Assembly: GCA_900316845.1 (NCBI GenBank)
Contig: ONEG01000004.1
Span: 124,001 to 188,000, forward strand
Direction of reading: 5' to 3'
Length of the DNA stretch: 64,000 nucleotides
Source of the DNA: an uncultured Bacteroidales bacterium
Lineage (GTDB): Bacteria > Bacteroidota > Bacteroidia > Bacteroidales > Paludibacteraceae
Both the position numbers and the translations under genes were made by a program. How positions within the stretch are numbered: the stretch's first letter is position 1; each line of letters starts with the position of its first letter. Below are positions 52,156-61,069 of the stretch, in pieces. The notes below the pieces were generated by a model. The model made no database searches. It saw only the letters and a list, made by a program, of their open reading frames with translations, and had not been told where the DNA came from.

Positions 52156-52194
52156 AAAAGAGGGGCGAAAAATTGGTTTCGCTCCTCTTTTTTT
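52156..52194 (+). terminator. Intrinsic terminator
   Basis: 15-bp stem (AAAAGAGGGGCGAAA with one G-U, short loop) followed by seven T. It ends the secreted-protein cluster. An ATGTATATATATACAT palindrome precedes it at 52126-52141. Confidence 0.88.
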
Positions 52195-52203
52195 GTGGAT
52201 TCA

Positions 52204-52247
52204 TCCTATGGTGATCCTATGGTGATCTTATGGTGATCCTATGGTGC
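52204..52247 (+). repeat. 11-bp tandem array (TCCTATGGTGA)
   Basis: ATGG at 52208, 52219, 52230 and 52241: four units between the terminator and the deoR-type gene's stop. Confidence 0.85.
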
Positions 52248-52257
52248 GGGTCTTATA

Positions 52258-53034
52258 TTATACTATTTTGACGTCTATATTCATCGCTTTGAGTTTGGTA
52301 GCCATGCCAGCGGGGATGGCGGAGTCGGTAATGATGGTGTTGAGGTCTTTGGCGTTGGCGACGAAGGAGAAGCTTCGTTTGTTGAATTTGGAGGAGTCAA
52401 AGACTGCGATCACCTGTGAAGCCTGCTGAATCATGAGTTGGTTGAGAAGCGCTTCTTCGAGGTTCGGGGTAGAGATGCCGTTTTCCAAGGAGAAGGAGTC
52501 CACGCCGAGGAAGAGTTTGTACTCGGTGAAGTTTCGGAGGACGGAGAGTGCAAGGGGTCCGACGGTGGAGTAGCTGTTGAGGCGTACGTGTCCGCCGATG
52601 AGGACTACCTCGAAGCGTTTGTAGACCATCAGTTCCATAGCGATGTTGAGGGCATTGGTCACGATATGGAGGTTATGGAACTTGTGGAGGTTTTTGGCAA
52701 TCTCCATGGTGGTTGTACCGCTGTCAAGCATGATGTAATCACCCTCTTTGATGAGTTTGGTAGCTTCGATTCCGATGCGCTCTTTCTCCCGGAAGTTAAA
52801 CATCCGTTTCTTGGTGATGGCGGTATCTTCGTTGAGGTTCTCGATGGGTTTTCTTATGGCTCCGCCTCGTGTGCGGATGAGGAGTTTGCGGTTTTGCAGG
52901 ATGGTCAGATCCTTACGAATGGTCACTTCCGAAATACCGGTTTCCTTGCTCAATTCAGAAACCAGGACCTCCTCTTTGGTCTCAAGTTGTTTTAAGATAA
53001 GCGCTCTGCGCTCTTTGGCGGATGAGAGATTCAT
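52258..53034 (-). CDS. DeoR-family transcriptional repressor (AgaR-like)
   Basis: 258 residues from the ATG at 53034 (MNLSSAKERRALIL); the longer frame crosses the promoter. N-terminal DeoR helix-turn-helix (VSELSKETGISEVTIRKDL, RTRGGA) and a C-terminal sugar-phosphate sensor domain (MLDSGTTTMEIAK, VLIGGHVR, FLGVDSFSLENGISTPN). Such regulators release DNA when a sugar phosphate accumulates. Its place between the agaS operon and the glycan locus, with matching TTTCGAAA sites upstream of itself and agaS, points to control of galactosamine/galactose use and of itself. Confidence 0.9.
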   Translation of the reverse strand: MNLSSAKERRALILKQLETKEEVLVSELSKETGISEVTIRKDLTILQNRKLLIRTRGGAIRKPIENLNEDTAITKKRMFNFREKERIGIEATKLIKEGDYIMLDSGTTTMEIAKNLHKFHNLHIVTNALNIAMELMVYKRFEVVLIGGHVRLNSYSTVGPLALSVLRNFTEYKLFLGVDSFSLENGISTPNLEEALLNQLMIQQASQVIAVFDSSKFNKRSFSFVANAKDLNTIITDSAIPAGMATKLKAMNIDVKIV

Positions 53035-53060
53035 ATGGGTTACGGGTAACAAATCGAGTG

Positions 53061-53092
53061 CAAAGGTACGAAATATTTTCGAAATATGCAAA
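53061..53092 (-). promoter_or_regulatory. Promoter of the deoR-type gene
   Basis: Minus strand TACCTTTG (53061-53068) and TTTG (53089-53092) at 20 bp. The spacer contains two CGAAATAT half-sites. Confidence 0.75.
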
Positions 53093-53112
53093 TAAAAAGT
53101 TCTAATCAAAAG

Positions 53113-53130
53113 TTTCGAAACATTTCGAAA
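53113..53130. promoter_or_regulatory. Candidate DeoR/AgaR-type operator
   Basis: TTTCGAAACATTTCGAAA: two palindromic TTTCGAAA boxes 2 bp apart, just upstream of the repressor promoter and facing the amidohydrolase operon. Confidence 0.6.
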
Positions 53131-53250
53131 GTCCTTTTTGTGATATTGGCAGATGCGTAAAATACTTATTTACAGGCAGTTAAATTGCGCGCGTGTGAAT
53201 ATGTGCTTTTCAGCATATTAATAATATATACATTATTTAAGAAAAAGTAG

Positions 53251-53258
53251 TAATTTTG
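53251..53258 (+). promoter_or_regulatory. -7 element of the glycan-locus operon
   Basis: TAATTTTG in an AGTAATTTTGCG context identical to the agaS promoter; no clear -33 box, which suggests activator dependence. Confidence 0.55.
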
Positions 53259-53282
53259 CGCCGGAATTAAATTCGATGCACT

Positions 53283-54389
53283 ATGAGAAATACCTTATTC
53301 ATCTTAACAGTTGCGGCTTTGGCATTCGTATCGTGCGCCAAGCAGGAGTCTTGTGAAAATCAATCGGAGTCTGCTTCTCCGGTAGATGGCATTCTGCTGA
53401 AGGATTTCAATCCGACGGTAGTGGATAATGTCCCTGTGACGTATATCGAGCGTGCGAAGTTTGATATTATCGACATGCACGCTCATGATTACGCAGAGAC
53501 GGAGGAAGAGATTGCCCAATGGCGCAAGACGATGGATGAAGTGGGCGTACTGAACACGGCTGTGATGCATTGTTCGTGGATCGGCAGGCCGTTTGAGGAG
53601 TATGTAGCGGCTTATGGCCCGTACAAAGACCGTTTCCGTTTCTGGTGCTGCTTTGATTATACCGATATGAGCGAAGCGGGTATCCAGAAGGCTTGCGAGA
53701 CCTTGGAGCACTATCATGAGATGGGTGCCATCGGTGTCGGCGAGTTGGGCGACAAGGGGGAAGGTGATACGTACGCCCGTCCGGGTGACGGAACGGGAAT
53801 TCATATCGACGATCCGCGTATCCAACCGCTGATTCGCAAGGCCGGTGAGTTGAAGATGCCGATCAGTATTCATATTGCTGAGCCGTACTGGATGTACCTG
53901 CCGATGGATTCTACGAATGACGGTCTGGCAAACGCTGTAGTTTGGCATGTGGATACTACTAACTGCCTGGGTTACAATGCGTTAGTGCAGACGTTTGAGA
54001 ACGCTGTACGTGAGAATCCGAACACGATTTTCATTGCGTGCCACTACCTGAATATGAACCACGACCTGCCGAGGCTGGGTGCGTTGTTAGACAAATATCC
54101 GAATATGTATATCGATATCGCTGCCCGTGTAGCCGAATCCGCGCACACGCCACGCGCGACGCGCGAGTTCCTTATTAAATATCAGGACCGCGTGCTTTTC
54201 GGTACGGATAATGGTATGGATCCGGAAATGTATCGCAAGATCTTCCGCGTGTTGGAGTCGAACGACGAGCATTTCTATGTTTCGGATTATAACTATCATT
54301 GGGCGCTGAGCGGATTTAACCTGCCGGATGAGGTGCTGAAGAAGATTTACCACGATAACGCAGAACGGATTTTGACGGAGTATAAATAA
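53283..54389 (+). CDS. Amidohydrolase-family (TIM-barrel) lipoprotein
   Basis: 368 residues. Lipoprotein signal (FVSCA). Amidohydrolase_2-type metal hydrolase: DMHAHDY, a GVGELGDKG strand, IHIAEPYW, ACHYLNMNHDLPRLG and the final FGTDN Asp. The exact substrate is unknown; the family includes lactonases, decarboxylases and amidases. It heads the operon and is 1 bp from the GH36-like gene. Confidence 0.85.
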   Translation: MRNTLFILTVAALAFVSCAKQESCENQSESASPVDGILLKDFNPTVVDNVPVTYIERAKFDIIDMHAHDYAETEEEIAQWRKTMDEVGVLNTAVMHCSWIGRPFEEYVAAYGPYKDRFRFWCCFDYTDMSEAGIQKACETLEHYHEMGAIGVGELGDKGEGDTYARPGDGTGIHIDDPRIQPLIRKAGELKMPISIHIAEPYWMYLPMDSTNDGLANAVVWHVDTTNCLGYNALVQTFENAVRENPNTIFIACHYLNMNHDLPRLGALLDKYPNMYIDIAARVAESAHTPRATREFLIKYQDRVLFGTDNGMDPEMYRKIFRVLESNDEHFYVSDYNYHWALSGFNLPDEVLKKIYHDNAERILTEYK

Positions 54390-54390
54390 T

Positions 54391-56265
54391 ATGAAACGTA
54401 AATTCTTATATATCCTTGCGGCAGTGACGATGGTGGCTTGCGCGCCGAAGCCGGAGAGTGAGCGCTTGATCTGTGCGGAAGCAGAGATGAGTGCTTTCCC
54501 GTATAGCGAGAATGGTCTGAAAGTGAGCAAGCACCAGACGGTGACGCCGGTAGAAGGCGTAGCGGGTCTGGAGGTTGTGGAGACCTATTTCGTGAACGAA
54601 GGCAAGCCTGTGACGGTCAAGGCGTATGAGCTTTGCCGGACAGAGATAGAGGCGCAGGACAGTATCGTCTGGTCGCTACAGCCGAGTAGCACGAGTGCCC
54701 GGATGGACTGGGTGCTGCCGGTACAAGAGGGCTTTGTGAAAGAGAACTACCTGGGCATGAACAACTCCGACTACGGAGGAGGAATCCCGGTGGTGGACCT
54801 GTGGCAGAAAGACGGTGGCATCGCGATTGGTCTGTTTGAGCCGGTGCTGCGGATGATCTCCATGCCGGTTGAATGGAAGCGATACGACAACAAAGTGACG
54901 ATGGCGCTGCGTTATGATCTGCCGGAACCGGTAGAGTTGGAGACGGGCGATACACTCCGTTGTTTCAAGGCGTTCCGCCTGCGCCATGAGGGCGATTATT
55001 TCAATGCGCTCCGTATCTTCTCTGATTACATGCAGGCGAACGAAGGCATTGAGATGAAGCCGTCGGAGCCGGAGGCTTTCGAGCCTGTCTGGTGCGCATG
55101 GGGCTACGGCCGTCCGTTCAAGATGGATATGGTTTTAGGAACGCTGGACAAGGTCGCTGAACTCGGATTCACATGGGTGGATATAGACGACGGCTACCAG
55201 ATAGCTGAGGGCGATTGGAATACGAACGAGTATTTCCCCGGCGGCGATGCAGACATGCGTCACATCACCGACGAGGTACATAAACGCGGTTTGAAGGCTA
55301 AGTTATGGTGGGCTCCGTTGGCGGCTGATCCGGATACGAAACTTGTGAAAGAGCACCCGGAGATGTTGCTGAAGACCGAAGAGTGGGCACACGAGTATAT
55401 TACGTGGTGGGACAGCTGGTATCTCTCGCCGGTGAATCCTGCGGTCGATGCGTACACGACGGATCTGTTGGATATGTTCCTGCGCAGGTGGAATTTCGAC
55501 GGTCTGAAGATCGACGGTCAGCACCTGAACTGCTGTCTGCCGGATTATAACGAGGCTTCGGGTCTGGAGAGCGCTTATGACGCCCCGGAGCAGATGCCTT
55601 CGTATTTCGGTAAGATCTACGATCAAGCCCGTGCGATGAAGCCGAATGCCGTTATTCAGGTTTGTCCGTGCGGTTGTGCGGTGAACTATTTCCTGATTCC
55701 GGAGATCAACCAGGCAGTAGCATCCGACCCGATGAGTTCGCGTCAGGTACGAATGAAACGTAAGGCGTACGCGGCGATGGCTCCGCAACTCGCTTACTAT
55801 GGCGACCATGTGGAGCTGACGGACGGCGGTAAGGATTTCGCTTCGCAGATAGGTACGGGTTCGGTTATCGGAACGAAGTTCACGTGGCCGAAAGATAATC
55901 CCGATTGGACGGAAGGCCCGTTCCTGCTGACGGAGGAGAAAGAGGCGCTGGTTCGCAAATGGATGAAGATCTACAAGGAGAACAACCTCGCCCGCGGTGA
56001 GTATTTGAACCTCTATACCTGGGGATTTGATTATCCGGAGGCGCATGTGATCCGCCAGAACGGAGCGATGTATTACGCTTTCTATATCGACGATGATCCG
56101 GCTTTTGACGGTACGTTGGAGCTGAAGGGCCTGGATCCCGCGAAGAGTTATACGGCAATCGAATATACAGCGGACGAACCGCGCGAGTTTGAGGTGAATG
56201 GGTCGGAGCCGAAGATAAATGCTCATTTCGAGAGAAGCTACTTATTGAAAGTGATAGAAAAATAA
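54391..56265 (+). CDS. GH36-like alpha-galactosidase lipoprotein
   Basis: 624 residues. Lipoprotein signal (MKRKFLYILAAVTMVACAPK, Cys17). An N-terminal beta-sandwich, then a clan GH-D barrel: WCAWGYGR, WVDIDDGYQIAEGDW, LKAKLWWAPL, the probable nucleophile Asp in GLKIDGQH, QVCPCGC, and the probable acid/base Asp in ASDPMSSRQVR. It should release alpha-linked galactose (or GalNAc) from oligosaccharides at the envelope. First step of the SusCD locus that follows. Confidence 0.85.
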   Translation: MKRKFLYILAAVTMVACAPKPESERLICAEAEMSAFPYSENGLKVSKHQTVTPVEGVAGLEVVETYFVNEGKPVTVKAYELCRTEIEAQDSIVWSLQPSSTSARMDWVLPVQEGFVKENYLGMNNSDYGGGIPVVDLWQKDGGIAIGLFEPVLRMISMPVEWKRYDNKVTMALRYDLPEPVELETGDTLRCFKAFRLRHEGDYFNALRIFSDYMQANEGIEMKPSEPEAFEPVWCAWGYGRPFKMDMVLGTLDKVAELGFTWVDIDDGYQIAEGDWNTNEYFPGGDADMRHITDEVHKRGLKAKLWWAPLAADPDTKLVKEHPEMLLKTEEWAHEYITWWDSWYLSPVNPAVDAYTTDLLDMFLRRWNFDGLKIDGQHLNCCLPDYNEASGLESAYDAPEQMPSYFGKIYDQARAMKPNAVIQVCPCGCAVNYFLIPEINQAVASDPMSSRQVRMKRKAYAAMAPQLAYYGDHVELTDGGKDFASQIGTGSVIGTKFTWPKDNPDWTEGPFLLTEEKEALVRKWMKIYKENNLARGEYLNLYTWGFDYPEAHVIRQNGAMYYAFYIDDDPAFDGTLELKGLDPAKSYTAIEYTADEPREFEVNGSEPKINAHFERSYLLKVIEK

Positions 56266-56292
56266 CAAACAATTAACTAAATAACTAATCCT

Positions 56293-59280
56293 ATGAAACG
56301 ATTTCAGACAATCTTTCTCAGCCTGATCGTGGCGATGTCGGCTTTCGCGGATATCCACGTAAAAGGTAAGGTTATTGACGCCGACAATTCGGAACCGATG
56401 ATCGGTGTGAGTATTCTGGTAAAAGGATCAACGATCGGTACGGTAACCGATTTGGACGGTAGTTTCGAGATGTCCGTCCCGGACAAGGCAACGCTGCAGC
56501 TGTCTTACATGGGTTACAAGACCATTGAGATCCGTGCGGTGGACAACATGAATATTATCATGGAGTCCGATGCGCTTCAGTTGCAGGAAGTGGTATCGCT
56601 GGGTTATTCAGCCGTGAAGAAAGCCGAGTTGAGTTCGGCGGTCGTTTCCGTATCTGCAGATGCTTTAACCGATGTGACCACCAGTGACGTCGGAACGATG
56701 CTGCAAGGTAAGGTGGCAGGATTGCAAGTCAGCAGCGCAACCGGTCAACCGGGAGCCAATGCGGAGATTCGCATTCGTGGTACAGGTTCAATCACCGCAG
56801 CCAGCGAACCCGTCTATGTCGTCGACGGTGTCATGGGTGGTTCCTTTAACCCCAACGACATAGAGACCATCTCCGTTCTGAAGGATGCCGGCGCAACGGG
56901 TATCTATGGTGCTGCCGCAGCCGGAGGCGTCATCGTAGTGACTACCAAATCCGGTAAACGCAACGAGAAGCCACGTATCAACGTCCGTGCTACAGCCGGT
57001 TCTACGCAGCCGTTGTTCGGCAATTTCCGACTGATGGAATCGGAGGAGTTATATTACTACCACCAGACGATGTATGACAACGATCTGTTTAAGACACAGC
57101 GTCCGATTGAATTGCTGGACAGAAATTTCAACTGGCAGAATGCAATGTTCCACAACGGTGTCACGCAAAACTACTACATCTCTGTAGCAGGTGGTGGGCA
57201 GAAACTCGGATACTATGCATCGTTTGACTACTACAATCAGCAAGGTACGTTCCTCAATACCAAGTTTGAGAAGTTCTCCGGGCGTGTCAACCTGAATGCC
57301 GAGATTGCCAAGTGGCTGGACATGAAGGTAGCTACTTATTTCGATAAGTCCAACTCAGAGAGTTATGCTTCATGGCGCATGATGGATGATGCTTACTATA
57401 AGCTGCCGTGGGATAACCCATACGACGCAGATGGCAATCCGGTATATATAGATACCAATAAGAAACGTCCGGACACCGGAGGGGTTTGGTATTCCCGTAA
57501 CGGTTGGAACTCGCTCCACAATGCGCTGTACGATTACTCCAAGGGCGGAGGTTTATCCATGGGAATCGATATGCAACTCAATTTCCATATCACGGATTGG
57601 CTGACGCTTCAATCCAGCAACCGTTTCTCACATAGCAACTCCAAATGGAACCTGTATGAGGATCCTCGTACCTTCCATCCGGAGCATCTGACCGGTTATT
57701 TGGAGAACTCGTTGGATCAATCGAACTCGTTCGGAACGACCAATATTTTGAAGGCTCAGCACCAATGGGGAGCTCACTCTGTAAATGGTATGGTCGGCTT
57801 TGAATACGGCGTTTGGAAAAGCGAATACACCGTTGCAGGCGGTACAGGAATGCCGGCTGGTGTAGATGCCCTAAACGCAGCGGCGGTGCCTTATGAGACT
57901 TCCGGCTATTATGTTCCGGGAGCCAGCTGGGCTACTTTCATCCAGGCCGGTTATGACTACGGCAAACGCTACTTCATCAACGCTACCTTCCGTGCAGAGG
58001 CAAGTTCGATCTTCGCGCCGGGTAAGCGTGTCGGGTATTTCCCGTCTGTAGCGGCAAGCTGGTTGATCTCCAATGAAGAGTTCATGAAGGGACAGGATGT
58101 AGTCAGCTTCTTGAAACTCCGTGCCAGCTACGGCATCACGGGTAACAACAATATTCCGGCATACCAGTATCTGGCAACGTACGCCCTCAATGCAGCCTAT
58201 AACAATGTCACTTCAGCGATCCCCTCGCGTCTGAGTAACCCGACACTTTGCTGGGAGACCGCAAACATGGCGGCAGTAGGTGTCGATCTGACCTTCATTA
58301 ACCGCTTTGACATGTCGATCGATTTATATAACACCGATAACACGGGGCTGCTCTTGGACGTGCCGGTAGCTCCTTCTACCGGATTCCAATACGTAACCAG
58401 AAATGCAGGTACCGTACGTAATCAAGGTATAGAGTTCCGTTTTGATGCACAAGTACTCAAGATCAAGGACGTTCGTTGGGATATAGGTTTCAATATAGGC
58501 TTCAATAAGAACCGCGTAATCTCGTTGCCGAACCATACACCTTTCTCGCAAGGCTACAACTCTACTCGAATGGTTATGGAAGGTTATGATATCTACACCT
58601 GGTACATGAGAGAGTGGGCAGGAGTCGATCCTGATAACGGAGACCCGCTGTGGTATGTAGTGGACGGTAATGGCGATTATGTTCGGGATGCAGCCGGCAA
58701 CAAGACCACGACCAATGACTACAACGCTACGAATCCTCATGCGGTGGGCAAGGCCACTCCGTTGTTCCAAGGCGGTTTGAATACCCAGCTTAGCTGGAAG
58801 GGGCTCTCCTTGAGTATCAATACGTGCTTCACCTATGGGAATAAGATATATAATGCTACCCGCGAATCTCTGGATTCCGATGGCGCATACCCGGACTTCA
58901 ACCAATATTCGATGGAGAATAACAAGTTCGGATGGCAGCGTTGGGAGGCTCCCGGCGACGTGGCTACTCACCCGAAAGCCGTGCTTTATGGAAATAACCT
59001 CTCTAACAAAGTATCTTCACGTTATCTGGAGGATGGCAGTTTCTTCCGTCTGAAAAACATTACTCTCGGCTACGACTTCTGCGCTACGCTCATTCCGAAG
59101 AAATACATGCGCAAACTCCGCGTTTATATCTCGGCGGATAATATCGCAACAGCTACAAAGTTCTCCGGTATGGATCCCGAGGTAAGTATCTCGACGAGCG
59201 GAGGCAATACGGCAGGTATGTATGTTGACCAATACCCGGTTGCACGCAACATCGTAGGAGGTATAGAGATCGAGTTCTAA
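56293..59280 (+). CDS. SusC/RagA-type TonB-dependent transporter
   Basis: 995 residues. Signal peptide, a carboxypeptidase-D-like regulatory domain (VKGKVIDADNSEPMIGVSIL, about 25-95), the SusC plug (LQGKVAGLQVSSATGQPGAN, IRIRGTGSI, VYVVDGV, ISVLKDAGATGIYGAAAAGG) and a long outer-membrane beta-barrel ending in EIEF. It imports an oligosaccharide with its SusD partner using TonB energy. The substrate is probably an alpha-galactoside-type glycan, judging from the GH36-like neighbour. Confidence 0.97.
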   Translation: MKRFQTIFLSLIVAMSAFADIHVKGKVIDADNSEPMIGVSILVKGSTIGTVTDLDGSFEMSVPDKATLQLSYMGYKTIEIRAVDNMNIIMESDALQLQEVVSLGYSAVKKAELSSAVVSVSADALTDVTTSDVGTMLQGKVAGLQVSSATGQPGANAEIRIRGTGSITAASEPVYVVDGVMGGSFNPNDIETISVLKDAGATGIYGAAAAGGVIVVTTKSGKRNEKPRINVRATAGSTQPLFGNFRLMESEELYYYHQTMYDNDLFKTQRPIELLDRNFNWQNAMFHNGVTQNYYISVAGGGQKLGYYASFDYYNQQGTFLNTKFEKFSGRVNLNAEIAKWLDMKVATYFDKSNSESYASWRMMDDAYYKLPWDNPYDADGNPVYIDTNKKRPDTGGVWYSRNGWNSLHNALYDYSKGGGLSMGIDMQLNFHITDWLTLQSSNRFSHSNSKWNLYEDPRTFHPEHLTGYLENSLDQSNSFGTTNILKAQHQWGAHSVNGMVGFEYGVWKSEYTVAGGTGMPAGVDALNAAAVPYETSGYYVPGASWATFIQAGYDYGKRYFINATFRAEASSIFAPGKRVGYFPSVAASWLISNEEFMKGQDVVSFLKLRASYGITGNNNIPAYQYLATYALNAAYNNVTSAIPSRLSNPTLCWETANMAAVGVDLTFINRFDMSIDLYNTDNTGLLLDVPVAPSTGFQYVTRNAGTVRNQGIEFRFDAQVLKIKDVRWDIGFNIGFNKNRVISLPNHTPFSQGYNSTRMVMEGYDIYTWYMREWAGVDPDNGDPLWYVVDGNGDYVRDAAGNKTTTNDYNATNPHAVGKATPLFQGGLNTQLSWKGLSLSINTCFTYGNKIYNATRESLDSDGAYPDFNQYSMENNKFGWQRWEAPGDVATHPKAVLYGNNLSNKVSSRYLEDGSFFRLKNITLGYDFCATLIPKKYMRKLRVYISADNIATATKFSGMDPEVSISTSGGNTAGMYVDQYPVARNIVGGIEIEF

Positions 59281-59281
59281 G

Positions 59282-59329
59282 GAATTAATGAGTAAAAGAG
59301 TTAATGAATTAAAGAGTAAAAGAATATGA
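59282..59329 (+). repeat. 8-bp tandem array filling the susC-susD spacer
   Basis: Six units (GAATTAAT, GAGTAAAA, GAGTTAAT, GAATTAAA, GAGTAAAA, GAATATGA). The last contains the susD start codon. Confidence 0.85.
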
Positions 59330-61017
59330 AAACGAAAGCTATATATCTAACCGTTGCACTCGGAATGATGCTCGGTTTCAGTAGTTGCGATCTCAACTAC
59401 TTCCCAAGCGATGAGCTAAATAGCAACGCGTTACTTTCATCAGACGATGGTCCGGTGAGCGTCATTAATGGTTGCTATGCCATGATGAAAGAGGAATACG
59501 CCTATGTAGATCCTTATGAATCAGGCAATACGTATGTCCGCCATTATTTCCAGATGGCAGAGTTCCCCGCAGACAATACTTGTTTGTCAGGAGAAACCTC
59601 TGATCATTTGTTCCAGGCCGCATGCTACAAGAATTTTGATAATATGAAGAATACCAGCCATTTATGGTGGATTTCATACAAGATCATTTTCTCGGCAAAT
59701 ACGGTCATCGAAGGTGTCAAAGAAGGCGAATCCGCATCGAATGATCAGATTTTGGGCGAAGCATATTTCCTTCGCGCCATGATGCATTTTAATCTGGTTA
59801 ATCTCTTCGGTAAACCGTATGTCATCAATAATGGAAATAATCCGGGTGTTCCTCTTCGCGTCAGCACGAATACGGAAGAAACCACCCGTGCTACCGTAGC
59901 AGAGGTATATAATCAAGTTGTTGCAGACCTCCAGAAGGGAGCAGAGTTAATGACATCAAGAGAAGGAAAATTCAACCCCGGTTATGCAAGCAAGGACGCT
60001 GCCCTCGGTCTGCTCTCGCGTGTATATCTCTACATGGGTGAGAATCAGAAAGTGCTGGATGTAATCGCTACAATGAGCGAGCCGACATCCAATCTGGATG
60101 GAGACTATGAACACTACTTCGCTAACGCTTTAACAAGCAAAGAAACCTTGTTCGCTTGCGTACACACCGCTATTGAGAGCCGCGGTTCAGGTAGTATCGG
60201 CTCTATGTATAACGGCGACGGTGGAGGATGGGGCGAAGTATATCCAAGTGCTCCGTTGATGAACCTCTACGAGCGTTATCCGCAAGATATACGTATGAAG
60301 TATATCGTTCCGGTGGTAGAGACCGACACTCTCCATTATGCCAAATGGATCGGAAAACCGTCCGTATTCTTCCCTTATAAAGCGGAAAACAAAGCGTTCC
60401 GTAGTAACAAATGGGAAACACTTAAAGAGGATGCCGGAGGAAAGTATTGCGAAATCGGAGGCACACGCTATAACATTAAGGAAAAAACCGTCAATGGCGA
60501 ATATACCGAGTACTACGTTACCTATGACGGAGAGGATTGCGCAGCTCGTCTGTTCAACTATTTCCCATCAAGACGAGAGGATAATCCTATTATGTATATC
60601 ACCAAGTTCTCCTACCAGGATGGCGATCCGCAACTCTCATCACCGGTATTCTTGCGTTGGGCAGAGATTGTACTGAACCGTGCAGAGGCCAATGCAAAGT
60701 TGGGTAACACAGCAGCAGCTTTGGCAGATGTTGACGCAATCCGTACGCGTGCCGGTATTCCGGCGGCAGGTATGTTCTCCGGAAATATGCATGGTTATAC
60801 AGACGTGCTTGATATCGTTTTGGACGAACGCCGCATGGAGCTGGCTTGGGAAGGTCATCGTATGTTTGACGTATATCGTAACCGTCGTACTATGGACCGC
60901 CGCTTCCCTGGTATCCATCCGTGGGAAGAGATCGAATATACAGCGGACAAGATTCAGTACCCGATTCCGTACGTAGAGACGTCCGTTAGTCATATAGAGC
61001 AAAATCCCGGTTATTAA
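59326..61017 (+). CDS. SusD/RagB-type glycan-binding lipoprotein
   Basis: 563 residues. Lipoprotein signal (MLGFSSCDLNYFP). Tetratricopeptide-rich SusD fold: ILGEAYFLRAMMHFNLVNLFGKPY, ATVAEVYNQVVADLQKGAEL, KDAALGLLSRVYLYMG and the late ILRWAEIVLNRAEA / LDERRMELAWEGHRMFDVYRN blocks. It caps the SusC barrel at the cell surface and captures substrate. A hairpin at 61023-61051 (ATTAATAAAT/ATTTATTAAT) lies between it and the next gene and may reduce read-through. Confidence 0.97.
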   Translation: MKTKAIYLTVALGMMLGFSSCDLNYFPSDELNSNALLSSDDGPVSVINGCYAMMKEEYAYVDPYESGNTYVRHYFQMAEFPADNTCLSGETSDHLFQAACYKNFDNMKNTSHLWWISYKIIFSANTVIEGVKEGESASNDQILGEAYFLRAMMHFNLVNLFGKPYVINNGNNPGVPLRVSTNTEETTRATVAEVYNQVVADLQKGAELMTSREGKFNPGYASKDAALGLLSRVYLYMGENQKVLDVIATMSEPTSNLDGDYEHYFANALTSKETLFACVHTAIESRGSGSIGSMYNGDGGGWGEVYPSAPLMNLYERYPQDIRMKYIVPVVETDTLHYAKWIGKPSVFFPYKAENKAFRSNKWETLKEDAGGKYCEIGGTRYNIKEKTVNGEYTEYYVTYDGEDCAARLFNYFPSRREDNPIMYITKFSYQDGDPQLSSPVFLRWAEIVLNRAEANAKLGNTAAALADVDAIRTRAGIPAAGMFSGNMHGYTDVLDIVLDERRMELAWEGHRMFDVYRNRRTMDRRFPGIHPWEEIEYTADKIQYPIPYVETSVSHIEQNPGY

Positions 61018-61022
61018 CCGTG

Positions 61023-61051
61023 ATTAATAAATCAAACGTTTATTTATTAAT
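61023..61051 (+). terminator. AT-rich hairpin after susD
   Basis: Perfect 10-bp stem ATTAATAAAT/ATTTATTAAT, 9-nt loop, then TTTTTAAATTT. Possible attenuator between susD and the PKD lipoprotein. Confidence 0.5.
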
Positions 61052-61069
61052 TTTTAAATTTCTAACAAC

